DNA from: Desulfuromonas sp.
GTDB lineage: Bacteria; Desulfobacterota; Desulfuromonadia; Desulfuromonadales; Trichloromonadaceae
Direction: 5' to 3'
Length of the DNA stretch: 9,882 nucleotides
Assembly (NCBI GenBank): GCA_030145265.1
Contig: JAQYWA010000048.1
Location: forward strand, 1-9,882
The position numbers were made by a program, and so were the translations under genes. Below are positions 7,131 through 9,882 of the stretch, piece after piece; positions within the stretch are counted from its first letter, which is position 1; each line of letters begins with the position of its first letter. Under the pieces are notes generated by a model, which saw only the letters and a program-made list of their open reading frames with translations, was not told the origin of the DNA and did not search any database.

Positions 7131-9505
7131 GCCTTAAACGCGCCGACCTCTTCACCCAGGGCCGCGGTCTGCTCGGTGAGGGTCTCTACGACCTGGTCAA
7201 GCTCGGCAGTCCGCAGGGCGTTGTTTTCAGCGACTGAACGCAGGCTGGAAACCGCTCCGAGCACCTGGCTGACTTTCTCGGTCTGCTGTTTGGTCGCCTC
7301 GTCGATACGCTCAATCATGAGGCTGATATTTTCCATACTGGCGTTGATCTGGCGACTCCCCTTGGCCTGCTCAGAGGTACTCAGCTTGCCGTGCGAGGCA
7401 ATCGAACGCATCGCCTCGGCCGCCTCAGCCAGTTGTTGGCTACCGGCAGTCTGCTGCTTGATCGCCGCTGAAATCTGTCCGAGCATCGAAGCAATCTGGT
7501 TGATCGAGCTGGTGATCTGCTGGCTGCCACGGGCCTGCTCCTGGGTGGCGCGAACAATGCCGCGGACCTGTTCCGTCGATTTCAGGGTGCTGTTGCGAAT
7601 TTTCTCCAGCGCTTCACCAGCCACCCGGGACCGGGAAACTTCCTGATGAACCCGCTCACTGCTGGTATCCATGACCGTGACCGCGGCCTGAACCCCATCC
7701 TGCAGGCTGCCAATGATACCGGCAATCTCCCGGGTCGAAACCGCTGTCCGCTCAGCCAGTTCGCGAATCTCATCGGCGACCACGGCGAACCCCTTGCCGT
7801 GCTCCCCGGCCTGAGCGGCGATGATGGCCGCATTCAGTGCCAGCAGACTGGTCTGGTCGGCCACATCGTCGATCACGTTGAGAATCTTACCGATTGCGCT
7901 GGACTGCCGGCCGAGATCGCGAACCACGGTGCTTGCGCTATCGACCATTTCGCGAACATCACCGATTCCCCGGATCGACTCATCCACCGCCTCCTTGCCC
8001 TTCTGGGAATCACTGGCGGCCTCTTCGGAAAGGGCGCTGGTGGTTTCAGCATTCTCTTCGATTTCTTTGATAGCAGCGTCCATCTGGGTGATGGAAGAAG
8101 CGGTCACCTCGGTGGAAGATGCCAGAACTTCAATATTTTCCATGATCTGCTGGCTGGAAACCGACATCTCATTGATCGAGCTGGAAACCTCATCCACGGT
8201 GACGAACAGGTTTTCCATCTGGTCGGCGATTTCCTCGATGGTCGACCCGAGTTCGAGGGTTGCCGAGGAGCTTTCCTCGACCGCATCGACCAGCGAACCG
8301 GTACTTTCAGCGACACCGCCGAGAGTCTGCTCGATCCCCTGGATGGCCACATAAGATTCGTCGATGGAACGAGACTGGTGTTTGACGCCTTCGTTGACCT
8401 GGCTCGACGACACACGGATTTTCTTGGCGGCCCCACCCAGATCTTCGCGAACCACCAGGATCCTGCGCACCATCACCTGCAGTCGCTCGAGAAACCGATT
8501 GAAGTTCTGGGCTAGTTCGCCGACCTCGTCATTTGACTCGACAGTCAGGCGACTGGTCAGGTCCCCCTCACCTTCGGCGATCTCCTTGAGGTTGTTCACC
8601 ACCACCGCCAACGGCCGCACCACACTGCGGGAAATGGCCACACCGATCAGAATCGCCAGAGCGCCAACGCCGATCAGGATGGCGACAAACAGGTCGCGCA
8701 TGTGCTTTTGCGAGGCCACCAGCTCCGAACGGTCCAGAGCCATCAGCATTCCCTCGCCATGGTCGTTGAGGAGAGAATGATAAATGCTGAACGGCGTATC
8801 GCCCAGTTTGGCCTTCCAGTTCTCGCGCCCGGCATAATCCTCTGGCTTCAGTGCCCGGAGTTCAGAAGAAGACGCGGACAACTGACCGGCTTGGCTATAG
8901 AAGGCGATTTGCGAACCGGCAATCTCCTGGATTTTTTTCGCATAGGTATCATCCAGGAAAACGGCGCCAACCAGGAACCCGATCGGCTTGGTGTGGAACC
9001 GGATCGGGGCCACCGTCACAATTGCCGCCTGCCCGGCAACATTTTCAAGCCCGCTCGCCTCGGCACCAGCCATGGCCGCCTGGACCACGGGGTGATCCTT
9101 GAGATCGCCGACGACAAAGCCTTCACCCTCCAGATTGAGGCTGCTGCGCAACATCCCCCCTTCGGCGTTCAGCACCTGAATCAGGTCAAAGTGGAATACC
9201 TTCTGGGCCTTCTCGATAACCGTGCCGATATCGAGCATTTCTTCGGGGGAGCTGGCAAAATAGATGGAGTTGACCAGATCCGGGGTCTGGCTGGTCAAGC
9301 GAATATAATTGGCCGCTTCTTTCTCCGAGTACTCAATGGTCTTGCGCACAAAACCGGCCAGCTCGTCAGCCCGCAAATCCATGGTTCGAGCAAGTTGGCC
9401 TTCAACTGAAGTGGAAAGGATCAGCAGGGCGACCACCAGCGGTAGCACCGAAAGACCTACCAGGGCCAGCAGAATTTTCCAACGCAGACTCAGAGATTTA
9501 AACAT
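7127..9505 (-). CDS. Methyl-accepting chemotaxis protein with double-Cache-like sensor and very long signalling coil
   Basis: A 792-residue transmembrane chemoreceptor that controls a CheA-CheW array. The order is: TM1 (about 9-31), extracytoplasmic sensor (about 32-270, Cache-like, including [16 protein letters not shown] and a strand pair ending [14 protein letters not shown]), TM2 (about 273-292), HAMP (about 293-343) and cytoplasmic signalling domain to the end. The hairpin tip reads [19 protein letters not shown] (550-568), followed by [19 protein letters not shown]. The two arms are almost equal, about 219 residues from HAMP to tip and about 230 from tip to C-terminus. That is far longer than the 36- or 44-heptad receptors and near the 58H/64H classes. 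At the tip, the usual IEAARAGE is IIAAQAGE. No CheR-tethering pentapeptide is present; the end is GAFKA. The ATG at 9505 puts a short basic segment directly before TM1. A TTG at 9556, with AAGGGGA upstream, would add 17 residues and cannot be excluded. The ligand is unknown. Confidence 0.95.
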   Translation of the reverse strand: MFKSLSLRWKILLALVGLSVLPLVVALLILSTSVEGQLARTMDLRADELAGFVRKTIEYSEKEAANYIRLTSQTPDLVNSIYFASSPEEMLDIGTVIEKAQKVFHFDLIQVLNAEGGMLRSSLNLEGEGFVVGDLKDHPVVQAAMAGAEASGLENVAGQAAIVTVAPIRFHTKPIGFLVGAVFLDDTYAKKIQEIAGSQIAFYSQAGQLSASSSELRALKPEDYAGRENWKAKLGDTPFSIYHSLLNDHGEGMLMALDRSELVASQKHMRDLFVAILIGVGALAILIGVAISRSVVRPLAVVVNNLKEIAEGEGDLTSRLTVESNDEVGELAQNFNRFLERLQVMVRRILVVREDLGGAAKKIRVSSSQVNEGVKHQSRSIDESYVAIQGIEQTLGGVAESTGSLVDAVEESSSATLELGSTIEEIADQMENLFVTVDEVSSSINEMSVSSQQIMENIEVLASSTEVTASSITQMDAAIKEIEENAETTSALSEEAASDSQKGKEAVDESIRGIGDVREMVDSASTVVRDLGRQSSAIGKILNVIDDVADQTSLLALNAAIIAAQAGEHGKGFAVVADEIRELAERTAVSTREIAGIIGSLQDGVQAAVTVMDTSSERVHQEVSRSRVAGEALEKIRNSTLKSTEQVRGIVRATQEQARGSQQITSSINQIASMLGQISAAIKQQTAGSQQLAEAAEAMRSIASHGKLSTSEQAKGSRQINASMENISLMIERIDEATKQQTEKVSQVLGAVSSLRSVAENNALRTAELDQVVETLTEQTAALGEEVGAFKA
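7211..7546 (-). repeat. Four 28-residue repeats in the C-terminal arm of the chemoreceptor
   Basis: Within the chemoreceptor, four consecutive blocks of 28 residues (four heptads) begin with [11 protein letters not shown] (residue 654), [11 protein letters not shown] (682), [11 protein letters not shown] (710) and [11 protein letters not shown] (738). Blocks one and three are the most alike. This is a protein-level repeat that lengthens the antiparallel coiled coil in whole heptads. Confidence 0.7.
8030..8281 (-). repeat. Matching 28-residue repeats in the N-terminal arm of the chemoreceptor
   Basis: Three blocks 28 residues apart start at about residues 409 ([18 protein letters not shown]), 437 ([18 protein letters not shown]) and 465 ([18 protein letters not shown]). 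Similarity between blocks is weaker than in the C-terminal arm, but the register is the same. Both arms would therefore be extended together. Confidence 0.5.
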
Positions 9506-9761
9506 CGCAGCACACTTTCTTACGGCTAAAGGCTCAGAATAATCGCCTCCCGGCAATTCATTCCCCTTGCATAAAAACCATTAAATCAGCCATTTGCAGC
9601 AAAATAGCACTTTTTAACCTCGGCAGGCAACCGTTAATCCCGAAAACCGGGGAATGTCAATAAATTGCCTCAGCCGGATTTTGTTCTTCCACAGCAAGAA
9701 ATGTTCCGCACAAACCTGAATGAATCCCAGTTCATCCCCTTACGAGCACCGGTTTCGACGC
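9506..9761. other. Leader/intergenic region upstream of the chemoreceptor; no gene seen
   Basis: AT-richer than the genes around it and without a credible open frame on either strand. I see only short promoter-like hexamers and a small inverted repeat, ATGAA-TCCCAG-TTCAT (9720-9735). No convincing sigma-28 or sigma-54 promoter signature was found, although such promoters often drive chemotaxis genes. Confidence 0.6.
9601..9630 (-). promoter_or_regulatory. Weak candidate promoter of the chemoreceptor operon
   Basis: On the minus strand TTGCCT (9630-9625) and TATTTT (9606-9601) are 18 bases apart, each with four of six matches to the sigma-70 boxes. A perfect TTGACA lies further upstream (9660-9655) but has no good -10 box at 16-18 bases. 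The start site cannot be fixed by eye. Confidence 0.25.
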
Positions 9762-9805
9762 AAAAAAACAGCAGCCGCACCGGGATCGACCGGTGTGACT
9801 GCTGT
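9762..9805 (-). terminator. Strong intrinsic terminator of the gene entering from the right
   Basis: Read on the minus strand, ACAGCAG (9805-9799) pairs with CTGCUGU (9774-9768), and CACCGG pairs with CCGGTG further in, around a six-base loop. Between the two blocks there is one U-G, one C-G and one A-C position, so 15 of 16 positions pair. The stem is followed at once by an uninterrupted T run ending at 9762. The plus strand has no T run after the hairpin, so it acts in one direction only. It isolates the chemoreceptor operon from the upstream gene. Confidence 0.85.
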
Positions 9806-9849
9806 CGGTGGAATAATGCAAGGTTCGGCAAAGAACCGAAACCCGCCGG

Positions 9850-9882
9850 TCAGATCGGTCGCCGGCTCTTGCCCTGCTTGTA
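9850..9882 (-). CDS. C-terminal end of an unidentified gene (partial)
   Basis: The minus strand from the right edge reads YKQGKSRRPI and then TGA at 9852-9850, 44 bases before the strong terminator. The lysine- and arginine-rich end would suit a nucleic-acid- or ribosome-binding protein, but ten residues cannot identify a family. The frame is chosen because its stop comes before the terminator. Another minus-strand frame stays open through the hairpin and would be an unlikely coding end. Confidence 0.4.
   Translation of the reverse strand, partial: YKQGKSRRPI

Noticed and set aside
6438..7646. Plus-strand open frame of 402 codons spanning the phosphodiesterase and chemoreceptor ends
   Set aside because: It is antisense to two genes with clear family motifs and has no domain-like content of its own.
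7646..8515. Plus-strand open frame of 289 codons opposite the chemoreceptor
   Set aside because: Its Asp/His/Gly-rich composition mirrors the Ser/Ala/Gln coiled-coil codons on the other strand.
9506..9556. 17-residue extension of the chemoreceptor from a TTG start
   Set aside because: The ATG at 9505 gives the usual short basic segment directly before TM1. The TTG has a fair purine-rich site upstream, so it remains possible but was not preferred.
9557..9660. Possible sigma-54 or sigma-28 promoter for the chemoreceptor
   Set aside because: No GG-N10-GC pair with the right context and no TAAA to GCCGATAA pair at the required spacing could be found on the minus strand.

Overview
The window is a GC-rich bacterial stretch in which every supportable gene lies on the minus strand, so it reads from right to left. 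It holds four complete genes, the first 821 codons of a fifth that runs off the left edge, and what looks like the last ten codons of a sixth entering from the right edge. The gene types suggest a deltaproteobacterium of the Desulfuromonas/Geobacter kind. These types are a very long-coil chemoreceptor, an HDOD-GGDEF hybrid, a second EF-G of the ribosome-recycling type and a proteobacterial-type PepN. This placement rests on family knowledge only; no search was run.

Layout in transcription order: (1) 9882-9850, a probable C-terminus of an unidentified gene, followed by a strong intrinsic terminator at 9805-9762. (2) A leader region of about 250 bases, then a double-membrane-spanning methyl-accepting chemotaxis protein (9505-7127). 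(3) A PhnP-like metallo-beta-lactamase-fold phosphodiesterase (7130-6342) whose ATG overlaps the chemoreceptor stop codon in an ATGA, so the two are almost certainly one operon. (4) A short intergenic region with a promoter-like pair and a clear Shine-Dalgarno, then an EF-G paralogue (6258-4192). (5) A 144-base gap, then an HDOD-GGDEF protein (4047-2542) with an intact diguanylate cyclase active site and I-site. (6) A 78-base gap, then aminopeptidase N (2463 to beyond position 1).

No single pathway joins these genes. The right half is environmental sensing (chemoreceptor plus a phosphodiesterase-like hydrolase) and the middle is ribosome function (EF-G2). The left half is c-di-GMP signalling plus peptide breakdown. 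I see no mobile element, CRISPR array, tRNA or rRNA, and no clearly new multi-gene system. The points most worth a second look are the EF-G paralogue, which has lost the domain IV tip motifs of a translocase and resembles recycling-type EF-G2, and the 28-residue repeats that build both arms of the chemoreceptor coiled coil. The translationally coupled chemoreceptor and PhnP-like pair is also of interest.
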